A stretch of 52,785 bases of DNA from RGIG4140 sp045632845 (GTDB lineage: Bacteria > Pseudomonadota > Alphaproteobacteria > CAAHEQ01 > UBA3637). The DNA is taken from contig JAZQXL010000001.1 of the NCBI GenBank assembly GCA_045632845.1, positions 1 through 52,785 on the forward strand, read 5' to 3'. The notes beneath the pieces were generated by a model. That model did no database searches and had not been told where the DNA came from. It saw only the letters and a list, made by a program, of their open reading frames with translations. Made by a program: the position numbers and the translations under genes. This document shows, in pieces, positions 32,862 to 40,346 of this stretch (its first letter is position 1; each line of letters opens with the position of its first letter).

Positions 32862-33252
32862 TTTTAATTTCCTTTAAAAAGACATTATAATCCCGAATAT
32901 AATCTGATTCATCATAATGCTCACTGGCCAAAACAACAATCACACAATCAGGTGAAAAATTTGTAAATTCACGCCAAATATTATGCTTTAAATACAAACC
33001 TTGGTTAGGACTATCCAAATGAACTGTTTCTTTTTTATGTCCATCATCCAAAATAAAATCACAACTGCCCGCAATACAAATAATAACTTGTTCTAATTTG
33101 CGATGGGCATGATGTCCACGAACTACATCATGGTTTGTCCCCCAGATATAATAGACACGTTTAATATCAAAAGGAATATCTCCTTTTGCTTCCAAAGGAA
33201 CTAGATTTCCTTGGTAATTTCCACGAATGGCAAAGTTAATGAGTTGATACAT
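32854..33252 (-). CDS. dTDP-4-dehydro-6-deoxyglucose 3,4-ketoisomerase
   Basis: FdtA/QdtA-like cupin that moves the keto group from C4 to C3 of the RmlB product. The signature RVYYIWGTNHDVVRGHHAHRKLEQ (shown here only in part: RVYYIWGTN, then RGHHAH) holds the active-site His pair near residues 51-54. WREFTNFSPDCVIVVLAS and HYDESDYIRDYNVF close the barrel. The 132 aa match the family. It overlaps its neighbours in the operon. FdtA and QdtA differ in whether they make the galacto or gluco isomer, and I cannot tell which this is. Confidence 0.93.
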   Translation of the reverse strand: MYQLINFAIRGNYQGNLVPLEAKGDIPFDIKRVYYIWGTNHDVVRGHHAHRKLEQVIICIAGSCDFILDDGHKKETVHLDSPNQGLYLKHNIWREFTNFSPDCVIVVLASEHYDESDYIRDYNVFLKEIKNG

Positions 33253-34048
33253 TTTTCCTCCTATAAACAGGAATTTTACAAATTTTAATTACTAATTTTC
33301 CTGATTTTGTTTGTTTTTTTTGGTAAAAAAAGCGTGTAAAAGAAGGGATATTATAAAGGAAAAGTAATAATGGATTACAAATTGCGTGTCCTTTTACTGT
33401 TGTGCAATATATTTTGAAAGAGTGTCTATATTTTTTTCTCAAATAGGTTAATTGATCATAAAATCTTTTTGTAATTGTCCCATGAGAATAATGTTGACAT
33501 TTAAGTAAAAGTATTTTTGAACAGATGTTGTGTTTTTCATTTGCTGCAATGCAAAAATCTTCAACATATAAATCCCAAGATAAATTTTCGTCAAATCTTA
33601 AATGATATTTTTTTATCAAAGAAGAATGGACAATCAAGCATTGGCAATCAAATGTTCCAACAAGGTTATTTTTATCATCAATATTTCTACCATATTTGAC
33701 AGTGGAATCCCCATTTTTATCTGATTGAATAATGATGCCGTATGTAACAGATTTTTTGTAGAATTTACCAAAGGACATACCGATAGGGCCATACAAGCAA
33801 TCTTTGTTTAAATTTAATAATTTTTGTTCTAAATCTTCTTTTGCTTCCCAGTCTTCATGACAAAAAACAAACCAATCTTCTTTTGAATAATCATATGATT
33901 CTAAAAAAGAATTATATCTTTTAGGTATGGTTATATTTTCTTTAGAATTGTCAAAAATAATAAAATTAGTATTTGTTGAATAAAATTTATTGTTTTTAAT
34001 CAACTTGTTATATATCTCAAAATCACGAACAACTGAAACTATTTGCAT
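33236..34048 (-). CDS. Glycosyltransferase-like protein (Glyco_tranf_2_5 type)
   Basis: Probable GT-A transferase of a divergent GT2 branch. It has DYSKEDWFVFCHEDWEAKED near residues 50-70, where other members have the metal-site pattern VFxHxD, and a CLIVHSSLIKKY / WDLYVEDFCIAA segment later. The start is the ATG at 34048 with AAGGAAAA upstream; the longer frame from 34228 lies inside the neighbour. The C-terminus (VIKICKIPVYRRK) is nearly the same as that of the next upstream protein, although the bodies are unrelated. Confidence 0.75.
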   Translation of the reverse strand: MQIVSVVRDFEIYNKLIKNNKFYSTNTNFIIFDNSKENITIPKRYNSFLESYDYSKEDWFVFCHEDWEAKEDLEQKLLNLNKDCLYGPIGMSFGKFYKKSVTYGIIIQSDKNGDSTVKYGRNIDDKNNLVGTFDCQCLIVHSSLIKKYHLRFDENLSWDLYVEDFCIAANEKHNICSKILLLKCQHYSHGTITKRFYDQLTYLRKKYRHSFKIYCTTVKGHAICNPLLLFLYNIPSFTRFFYQKKQTKSGKLVIKICKIPVYRRKNVSTH

Positions 34049-34893
34049 TGTATTTTCCTTCGATAAACTGGAATTTTGCAGATTTTTATTGTTAGCATTC
34101 CTCGACTGCTTATTTTTTTTCGAAAAGCAAAAAATTTTAAGCGCAGTAATAATTTTTGAATTGGAATAAGATATTGTTTTGGTGTTAAAACATCTAATAT
34201 CTTTTGGTTTTCGATTAAAACTAAACATCCCAGCAAACGCTCTATCGTATGAGCAAGAGTGGATGAATGTTTTTTATCAGGAATATCAAAATCTTTTATA
34301 TTTAATTGCAACCGTAGAAGAGGTGCAAGTAATTTAGCTCTTATTATAAACATCGTACCTGCAACAAAACCATAATGAGTATTTTGATAACCGAGTTTAT
34401 TCAATAATTGAGTTACTTCTTTTTTTGCTTTTTTATTTTCCAGTTCCTTTTTGCAAATCAAATGATAATTAGAAATCATTCCTAAATTATTATCTGTATT
34501 AAATTTTTGAATGCAATATTTGAATTTGTCGGTAGTAGATATAAAATCTAATGCATAATTACGCCATTTAGAACCTGATACATCAAAATCATTTAATAAA
34601 GAACCATTTTTCATATCCCTTTTGGTATGCAATTTGACAACATATGAATAATCATCTAAATTCACTTGATTGATGGTGTGAATAAATGGTCCGACATCAT
34701 ACCCACGGTTTTCAACAATCTCAATATGTGCATTTGGAAAATGGGTCAAAATATCCTGCTGAATGCTGGAATGTTCTTCTACCATTGTAGCGAATAATTC
34801 GAATGGGTGCGGTTCAATATTGTGAATGCATTCCCTCAGTTCTGCCCACATTTCAGGATAATAGATATGACAATGGACTAAAATTGGTTTCAT
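34039..34893 (-). CDS. Rhamnan synthesis F (RgpF) family protein
   Basis: RgpF-type glycosyltransferase related to enzymes of rhamnose polymers. ENRGYDVGPF and VVKLHTKRD are the family motifs, near residues 84-118. The 284 aa form a single domain. The start is the ATG at 34893, which overlaps the rmlB stop as ATGA. The tail IKICKIPVYRRK is shared with the neighbouring protein at 33236. The dTDP-rhamnose genes upstream make rhamnose a likely donor or acceptor. Confidence 0.85.
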   Translation of the reverse strand: MKPILVHCHIYYPEMWAELRECIHNIEPHPFELFATMVEEHSSIQQDILTHFPNAHIEIVENRGYDVGPFIHTINQVNLDDYSYVVKLHTKRDMKNGSLLNDFDVSGSKWRNYALDFISTTDKFKYCIQKFNTDNNLGMISNYHLICKKELENKKAKKEVTQLLNKLGYQNTHYGFVAGTMFIIRAKLLAPLLRLQLNIKDFDIPDKKHSSTLAHTIERLLGCLVLIENQKILDVLTPKQYLIPIQKLLLRLKFFAFRKKISSRGMLTIKICKIPVYRRKIQCK

Positions 34894-35897
34894 CTCAAAT
34901 ACCACTCCACTGTTTTGATTATGCCTGTATCAAAGGTTTCTTCCGCTTTCCAGCCCAGTTCTGTTTCCAATTTTGTTGCGTCAATGGCATAGCGGAAATC
35001 ATGACCGGCGCGATCCGTTACAAAAGTGATTAAGTCTGCATATTTTTGACCATTGGCTCTTGGTTTTTTTTCATCCAAAATGGCACAAATCGTCTTCACA
35101 ATCGTGATGTTGTTGCGCTCATTTCTTCCCCCAATATTGTATGTTTCACCAGTTTTTCCTGTGTGATAAATCAAATCAATGGCTTTGCAATGATCTAAAA
35201 CATATAGCCAATCCCGAATGTTTTCTCCCTTGCCATAAATAGGTAGTGGTTTTTCTTCTAAACAGTTGCTGATGATTTTTGGGATTAATTTTTCTTTATG
35301 TTGTTTTGGACCATAATTGTTTGAACAGTTTGAAGTTGTTACATTCATACCATAAGTGTGGTGATATGCCCTTACCAAAAAATCAGAACTTGCTTTGCTG
35401 GCAGAGTAGGGGGAGTTTGGTGCGTATGCTGTTGTTTCGTGAAATAATCCTTCATCTCCCAAAGTGCCATATACTTCGTCCGTTGAAATGTGGTGAAAAC
35501 GGCAGTTTTCGTACCCTTCTTTTGGTTTTGATGGGGCATCAAACCAATGTTTGCGTGCAGCTTCCAAAAGATTAAATGTGCCAGAAATATTCGTTTCAAT
35601 GAATGCTCTTGGACCAGAAATTGAATTGTCAACATGGCTTTCTGCCGCAAAATGAATAACACCTTTGATGTCGTGTTTTAAAAATAAATTTTCAATAAAC
35701 TCGGCATCACAAATGTCCCCTTGCACAAATTCATAATTCGGCATGGTTGTACACTCATTAACATTTTCTAAGTTTCCAGCATAGGTAAGCTTATCTAAAT
35801 TGATAATTTTATATTCAGGATATTTTTCTGTAAAATAGGGCACAAAGTTTGAACCAATAAAACCTGCACCACCAGTAACTAGAATTGTTCTAGACAT
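34890..35897 (-). CDS. rmlB: dTDP-glucose 4,6-dehydratase
   Basis: Makes dTDP-4-keto-6-deoxyglucose, the branch point to rhamnose and to the 3-amino sugar. It is an extended SDR: TGGAGFIGSNFV (NAD site), HISTDEVYG with the dehydratase DE pair, and YSASKASSD with the catalytic Tyr and Lys. The 335 aa are standard. The start is the ATG at 35897; the frame extends to 35936 but the upstream codons overlap rmlD further and lack a ribosome binding site. Confidence 0.95.
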   Translation of the reverse strand: MSRTILVTGGAGFIGSNFVPYFTEKYPEYKIINLDKLTYAGNLENVNECTTMPNYEFVQGDICDAEFIENLFLKHDIKGVIHFAAESHVDNSISGPRAFIETNISGTFNLLEAARKHWFDAPSKPKEGYENCRFHHISTDEVYGTLGDEGLFHETTAYAPNSPYSASKASSDFLVRAYHHTYGMNVTTSNCSNNYGPKQHKEKLIPKIISNCLEEKPLPIYGKGENIRDWLYVLDHCKAIDLIYHTGKTGETYNIGGRNERNNITIVKTICAILDEKKPRANGQKYADLITFVTDRAGHDFRYAIDATKLETELGWKAEETFDTGIIKTVEWYLR

Positions 35898-36709
35898 TTT
35901 TTTAAACCTTCCTTCCAATGGGGTATCTTTATGCAAAAAGTTTGTTTTGTTTTTGATTTATCTAACACACTATAAAACGGCCTTTTGGCTTTTGTTGGAT
36001 ATGCGCTAGATGGAATAGGATGTACTTCGCAGTTTATACCTGATTCATTCATGATTTCTGTTGCAAAATCATACCAAGAACAAACTCCTTCATTTGTGTA
36101 ATGATAAATTCCTTTGTTGTTTTCAGACAGTTGTGGTAAAATGTTTGTAATCGCCTCTGCCAGATCACCTGCAAAGGTTGGGCTTCCTATTTGATCGGCT
36201 ACAACATTGATGCTTTCTCTTTCTGTTCCAAGTTTAAGCATTGTTTTTACAAAGTTACTCCCATGTGTTGAGTATAGCCACGCTGTGCGAATAACTATGC
36301 CAATTTGAGCGTTTTCTAACACTGCTAATTCGCCCGCTCTTTTTGTTTGTCCATAAACAGAAATAGGGTTTGTTTTATCCTCTGGTAAATACGGTTGATG
36401 ATTTGTGCCATCGAAAACATAGTCTGTGGATATGTGAATAATTTTTGCACCACTTAATGCCAAATTTTTAGGGCCGATTTCATTGATTTTTTTTGCTAAT
36501 TCAAAGTTGTCTTCGGCATTGTCAACAGCGGTATATGCTGCACAATTTATAATAATATCGATTTGATTTATGTTGATAAAAGATTTAACAGCGTCAAAAT
36601 CAGTGATGTCTAAATTTTCAACATCTGTGAATATTGCAGTGGGTAACAATTTTTTAAGTTCTGTTCCAAGTTGCCCGTTTGCACCTGTTACCAATATTTT
36701 ATTGTTCAT
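35879..36709 (-). CDS. rmlD: dTDP-4-dehydrorhamnose reductase
   Basis: Last step of dTDP-L-rhamnose synthesis. SDR pattern: LVTGANGQLGTELKKLL, HISTDYVFDG, and YGQTKRAGE with the catalytic Tyr and Lys. The 276 aa are slightly short but complete. It overlaps rmlC by 11 bp and rmlB by 19 bp. Confidence 0.95.
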   Translation of the reverse strand: MNNKILVTGANGQLGTELKKLLPTAIFTDVENLDITDFDAVKSFININQIDIIINCAAYTAVDNAEDNFELAKKINEIGPKNLALSGAKIIHISTDYVFDGTNHQPYLPEDKTNPISVYGQTKRAGELAVLENAQIGIVIRTAWLYSTHGSNFVKTMLKLGTERESINVVADQIGSPTFAGDLAEAITNILPQLSENNKGIYHYTNEGVCSWYDFATEIMNESGINCEVHPIPSSAYPTKAKRPFYSVLDKSKTKQTFCIKIPHWKEGLKKCLEQF

Positions 36710-37247
36710 TTGGAATATCCTTTAGACTATTGGCCAAACAATCTTTTTCTGATGTGATGATTTTGTCCGCAGGGATTTTCCAATCAATGCCGATTTCAGG
36801 ATCATCATAGCGAATACCAAATTCTGCTTCTTTACAATAAAGATTGTCACATTTGTATGCAAAAATGGCTTCTTCACTCAACACCGAAAATCCATGTAAA
36901 AAATTACGAGGAATAAATAATTGGCGCTGATTCTCTGCAGATAATTCCACAGCAACATGTTTTCCAAATGTTGGTGAATCCTTGCGAATATCTACAGCGA
37001 CATCCAAAACTTTTCCTTTTAACACTCTGACCAGTTTTGCTTGTGAATGTTCGCCTAATTGGCAGTGTAATCCACGAATGACGCCATATGTTGATTTTGA
37101 CTGGTTGTCTTGCACAAAACGATTGAGAATGCCATTTTTTATAAATTCATCTTCATTGTAACTTTCAAAAAAATATCCTCGTTTGTCTTCAAAAATTTTT
37201 GGTTCAATAATATAAACCCCTTCTATTTCTGTCTTAAAAAAGTTCAT
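36699..37247 (-). CDS. rmlC: dTDP-4-dehydrorhamnose 3,5-epimerase
   Basis: Cupin epimerase of the rhamnose pathway. GYFFESYNEDEF, the catalytic-His region VIRGLHCQ and FIPRNFLHGFSVLSE are present, the last with a second conserved His. The 182 aa are standard. It overlaps rmlA by 14 bp. Confidence 0.96.
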   Translation of the reverse strand: MNFFKTEIEGVYIIEPKIFEDKRGYFFESYNEDEFIKNGILNRFVQDNQSKSTYGVIRGLHCQLGEHSQAKLVRVLKGKVLDVAVDIRKDSPTFGKHVAVELSAENQRQLFIPRNFLHGFSVLSEEAIFAYKCDNLYCKEAEFGIRYDDPEIGIDWKIPADKIITSEKDCLANSLKDIPNEQ

Positions 37248-38121
37248 GATACTCCCTATATACTTTTTTTAGATAAGATTTATAGTTCCCATCTTTTAAT
37301 TCGTTAATTAGTGACAACATTTGTTCGTCATTGATAAAGCCACGACGATATGCAATTTCTTCAATGCAAGCTATTTTTAAGCCTTGTCGTTTTTCTATGA
37401 TTTGTACAAAAGCACCTGATTCCATTAGACTTTCAGGTGTACCAGCATCAAGCCATGCATTGCCGCGTCGCATTGGCACAACAGACATTCGTTTTTCTTT
37501 GAGGTAAAGATTGTTTAAATCTGTAATTTCCAACTCACCCCGAGCTGAAGGTTTGAGCCCACGTGTTTTTTCAACCACATCTGCGGGATAAAAATACAAA
37601 CCAACTGAAGCATAGTTAGATTTTGGTTGTTTTGGTTTTTCTTCAATAGAAATAGCATTAAAGTCTTTGTCAAATTCAACAACGCCAAATCTTTCAGGAT
37701 CTGAAACGTGATATGCAAATATAGTTGCCCGTTTGCCTTTGTTATTTTCAACAGCATTTTTAAAAGTGTGAAATTGATCACCCATATAAAATATGTTGTC
37801 GCCTAAAATCAAGCAAACATCGTCATTTCCTATAAAATCTGCCCCGATTGTAAATGCTTGAGCAATCCCTTTTGGTTCATTTTGAATGGCGTATTGTATA
37901 TTTAAGCCTAATTTTTTGCCATCGTTAAAAAGCTTTTCAATGTTAGGTGTATCTTGAGGTGTGGAAATTATCAAGATATCCCGTATGCCAAACAACATAA
38001 GGGTTGATAGTGGATAATAAATCATCGGTTTGTCATAAACTGGCAAAAGTTGTTTGGATGTTGTTTTTGTTAAAGGGTAAAGTCTTGTTCCATTACCACC
38101 CGCTAAAATAATGCCTTTCAT
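37234..38121 (-). CDS. rmlA: Glucose-1-phosphate thymidylyltransferase
   Basis: Makes dTDP-glucose from glucose-1-phosphate and dTTP. The NTP-transferase opening GIILAGGNGTRLYPLTKTTS and KQLLPVYDKPMIYYPLS are intact, with LILGDNIFY carrying the metal-binding Asp. The 295 aa are typical. It overlaps the first gene of the operon by 4 bp. Confidence 0.97.
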   Translation of the reverse strand: MKGIILAGGNGTRLYPLTKTTSKQLLPVYDKPMIYYPLSTLMLFGIRDILIISTPQDTPNIEKLFNDGKKLGLNIQYAIQNEPKGIAQAFTIGADFIGNDDVCLILGDNIFYMGDQFHTFKNAVENNKGKRATIFAYHVSDPERFGVVEFDKDFNAISIEEKPKQPKSNYASVGLYFYPADVVEKTRGLKPSARGELEITDLNNLYLKEKRMSVVPMRRGNAWLDAGTPESLMESGAFVQIIEKRQGLKIACIEEIAYRRGFINDEQMLSLINELKDGNYKSYLKKVYREYHELF

Positions 38122-38966
38122 TTTACCTCCAATTTAGCGTTTGTTGTAATAAATGGTAGATATTTTAAAATACCTCGTCTTGCATTTCCGTTTTGTCTAA
38201 AACGCCCCAATGGAATAATTCCAAATAACTTCATTCGTATAATGTGGGATGCGTTTTGACAAACCTCTCGCCAAATATCTGGATATGTTGTTCGAACGAA
38301 CTGATGAATGGCTTTTGTTGCTTTACTCATTCGATCGTGTTGTGTTTTTGTTGTATTGTTTTTATGAATGCGGTATTTCATCAGTATTTTTTGAATATTA
38401 TAAAATTGTGTTTTACCAATCAAGTTGCACCATAAATAATAGTCTTCAGAAGGACTGAATTTTTCTTCATACTGAATATTGTTATCTGTTAAAATAGATT
38501 TTCTTATCATAGCAGCTGTATGTGCTATACCACATCCTTGCATCAAATACTGTTCAATATTTTTGTTGTTTTCCGGATACTTGGCTATTTTTGTATTAGG
38601 AAATCTCTCAACCCAACAACCGGCTACACCAACTTCTGGATGATCATCTAAAAACTTAACTTGTTCTTCAAATCTGGTGGGTAAAGAAATATCATCATGA
38701 TCCATAATTGCTAGATATTCACCTGTTGATATTTCAATTAATTTGTTGCGGCTTGGCGTAATACCTAAGTTTTGATCGTTTTTGAAATATTTAATTCGAG
38801 GGTCATTATATGACTTTACAATTTCTTTTCTGTCATCATTTGGACAATCATCTAAAATTAAAAATTCAAAATCTTCAAATGTTTGACTTAGAATGGATTC
38901 AATGGCTTCTCTTAAGTATTTTTTATCTGTTTTATAAACAGGCATTAATACTGATATTTTAGACAT
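38118..38966 (-). CDS. Family 2 glycosyltransferase, first gene of the operon
   Basis: GT-A transferase: ISVLMPVYKTDKKYLREAIE, donor-site LDDCPND and metal-site IMDHDDISLP. The 282 aa are at the short end of the family. The tail contains MKLFGIIPLGRFRQ, a member of the KxFGI-type motif seen in other proteins of the locus. It is the promoter-proximal gene of the 14-gene unit, with a promoter about 50 bp upstream. Confidence 0.9.
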   Translation of the reverse strand: MSKISVLMPVYKTDKKYLREAIESILSQTFEDFEFLILDDCPNDDRKEIVKSYNDPRIKYFKNDQNLGITPSRNKLIEISTGEYLAIMDHDDISLPTRFEEQVKFLDDHPEVGVAGCWVERFPNTKIAKYPENNKNIEQYLMQGCGIAHTAAMIRKSILTDNNIQYEEKFSPSEDYYLWCNLIGKTQFYNIQKILMKYRIHKNNTTKTQHDRMSKATKAIHQFVRTTYPDIWREVCQNASHIIRMKLFGIIPLGRFRQNGNARRGILKYLPFITTNAKLEVK

Positions 38967-39014
38967 AGATATTCCCTTTCTTGTCGGAAAATTTAACTTT
39001 ATTCAGATTTTCCT

Positions 39015-39044
39015 ATTTTAAGCATATATAAAAGGGTATGTCAA
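39015..39044 (-). promoter_or_regulatory. Promoter of the 14-gene polysaccharide operon
   Basis: On the minus strand TTGACA (39044-39039) and TAAAAT (39020-39015) with an 18-bp spacer. It is the only clear promoter found between 39 kb and 26.7 kb on that strand. Confidence 0.65.
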
Positions 39045-39086
39045 GGTGAATTTTGGCGGAACTAAGCGGGAAAAGTAAACCAAATC

Positions 39087-39115
39087 TTGCCATTTTTGGT
39101 AAAATATTTTAAAAT
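39087..39115 (+). promoter_or_regulatory. Promoter of the Y-family polymerase gene, possibly leaderless
   Basis: TTGCCA at 39087-39092 and TAAAAT at 39110-39115 with a 17-bp spacer. The expected transcription start (about 39122) coincides with the ATG at 39123, and no Shine-Dalgarno sequence is present. Confidence 0.6.
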
Positions 39116-39122
39116 ACCATCT

Positions 39123-40277
39123 ATGATGAAAGTGATTGCTCTTGTAGATTGTGATTCGTTTTTTGTTTCTTGTGAACAAAAGGCACGTCCTGAATTTAAA
39201 AATCGGCCTGTTTGTGTGCTCACTTCGGTGAATAACAAAGGGGTGGTTGTATCGCGTTCTAAAGAGGCAAAAGCCCTTGGTATTAAAATGGGTGCGCCAT
39301 ATTTTCAAATCAAAGAGCTGGCGAATCAAGTGATTTTTTTGCCCGCTCGCCATGATTGGTATGATAAAGTTTCATCTGACGTGATGGCGGTTGTTAAAAC
39401 GTTTTCGCCAGATGTTGAGGTGGTGTCTGTTGATGAGGCATTCATCGATTTGACAGGGTTGAATAAGTTTTATAATAAATCATACACTGAAATTATCAAA
39501 GATATTCGGCAAAAAGTGTTGAAAGAGGTGGATATTCCCGTTTCAATTGGCCTTTCCACCAGCAAAACGCTTGCAAAGCTTGCAAGTGATAAGGCAAAAA
39601 AAACAGGGGGCATTTTTGTGATTAGGCCTGAGAAAATATATGAAACAATTTTAGATATCCCTATGCAGGAAGTTTCAGGTGTAGGCAAATCAACTACTGA
39701 AACATTGGCGTATGAAAATATAAACACCATTGGTGATTTTTTGAAAAAAGATATGCTCTGGATTAAAAAAGAACTTGGTCTTGTTGGTGAAAGGTTGAAA
39801 TATGAACTGATGGGACAGGCAATCAATCTTGTGAATTCAAAGGAGGAAAAACCTCAATCAATTCAAGATACAAAAACATTTGATGACTTTTCAAATGATG
39901 TTGGTTTTTTGCATTCAAGAGTGGGTATGCATGTGCATAACACCTCGCAAAAGTTGCGTTCTCTGGGTGGATATTGTGCTACCATTGGTGTGATGCTCAG
40001 GACAAAGACTTTTCAAACATATGAAAAAGAAATTCACCTTTCAATGCCGACAAATTCGGAACGAACTCTTTCTAAACAAGCACACAGCTTGGTTGATTTG
40101 CTTTATAAACAGGGTTTGTTTTACAGGTCAATTGGGGTGACACTGAAACACTTGCAATTTGGTGAAACGCCACAACTCACTTTGTTTGATTCGCCCAAGG
40201 TTGAGGATGATAAAATCTCCCATCTGATTGATGAGCTTGAAATAAAATTTGGTAAAAACATTGTAAAACTGGGATGA
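39123..40277 (+). CDS. Y-family DNA polymerase, UmuC-like
   Basis: Error-prone translesion polymerase. The catalytic Asp of ALVDCDSFFVSCE and the SVDEAFIDLT pair are both intact. RSKEAKALGIKMGAPYFQI resembles UmuC more than DinB. A helix-hairpin-helix (VSGVGKSTTETL) and a little-finger domain follow. The C-terminal QLTLFD is a probable beta-clamp-binding peptide, as in many Y-family enzymes. The 384 aa are slightly shorter than UmuC (~420), and no umuD neighbour is present. ATG 39123 or 39126 could start it. Confidence 0.88.
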   Translation: MMKVIALVDCDSFFVSCEQKARPEFKNRPVCVLTSVNNKGVVVSRSKEAKALGIKMGAPYFQIKELANQVIFLPARHDWYDKVSSDVMAVVKTFSPDVEVVSVDEAFIDLTGLNKFYNKSYTEIIKDIRQKVLKEVDIPVSIGLSTSKTLAKLASDKAKKTGGIFVIRPEKIYETILDIPMQEVSGVGKSTTETLAYENINTIGDFLKKDMLWIKKELGLVGERLKYELMGQAINLVNSKEEKPQSIQDTKTFDDFSNDVGFLHSRVGMHVHNTSQKLRSLGGYCATIGVMLRTKTFQTYEKEIHLSMPTNSERTLSKQAHSLVDLLYKQGLFYRSIGVTLKHLQFGETPQLTLFDSPKVEDDKISHLIDELEIKFGKNIVKLG

Positions 40278-40293
40278 TTTTTTTTATAGCCAG

Positions 40294-40327
40294 TTGACAG
40301 GTTATGTTTGTTTTTATATCCTGTCAA
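40294..40327 (+). promoter_or_regulatory. Promoter with inverted repeat upstream of the sulfotransferase
   Basis: TTGACA at 40294-40299 and TATCCT at 40317-40322 with a 17-bp spacer. An 8-bp inverted repeat, TTGACAGG (40294-40301) and CCTGTCAA (40320-40327), exactly covers both elements and could be a repressor site. Confidence 0.55.
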
Positions 40328-40346
40328 TAAAATAGGGAGATTTTAT

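Noticed and set aside
35279..35662. Long open frames on either strand inside rmlB and other genes
   Set aside because: They lie wholly inside strongly supported genes, have no ribosome sites and show low-complexity shadow composition.
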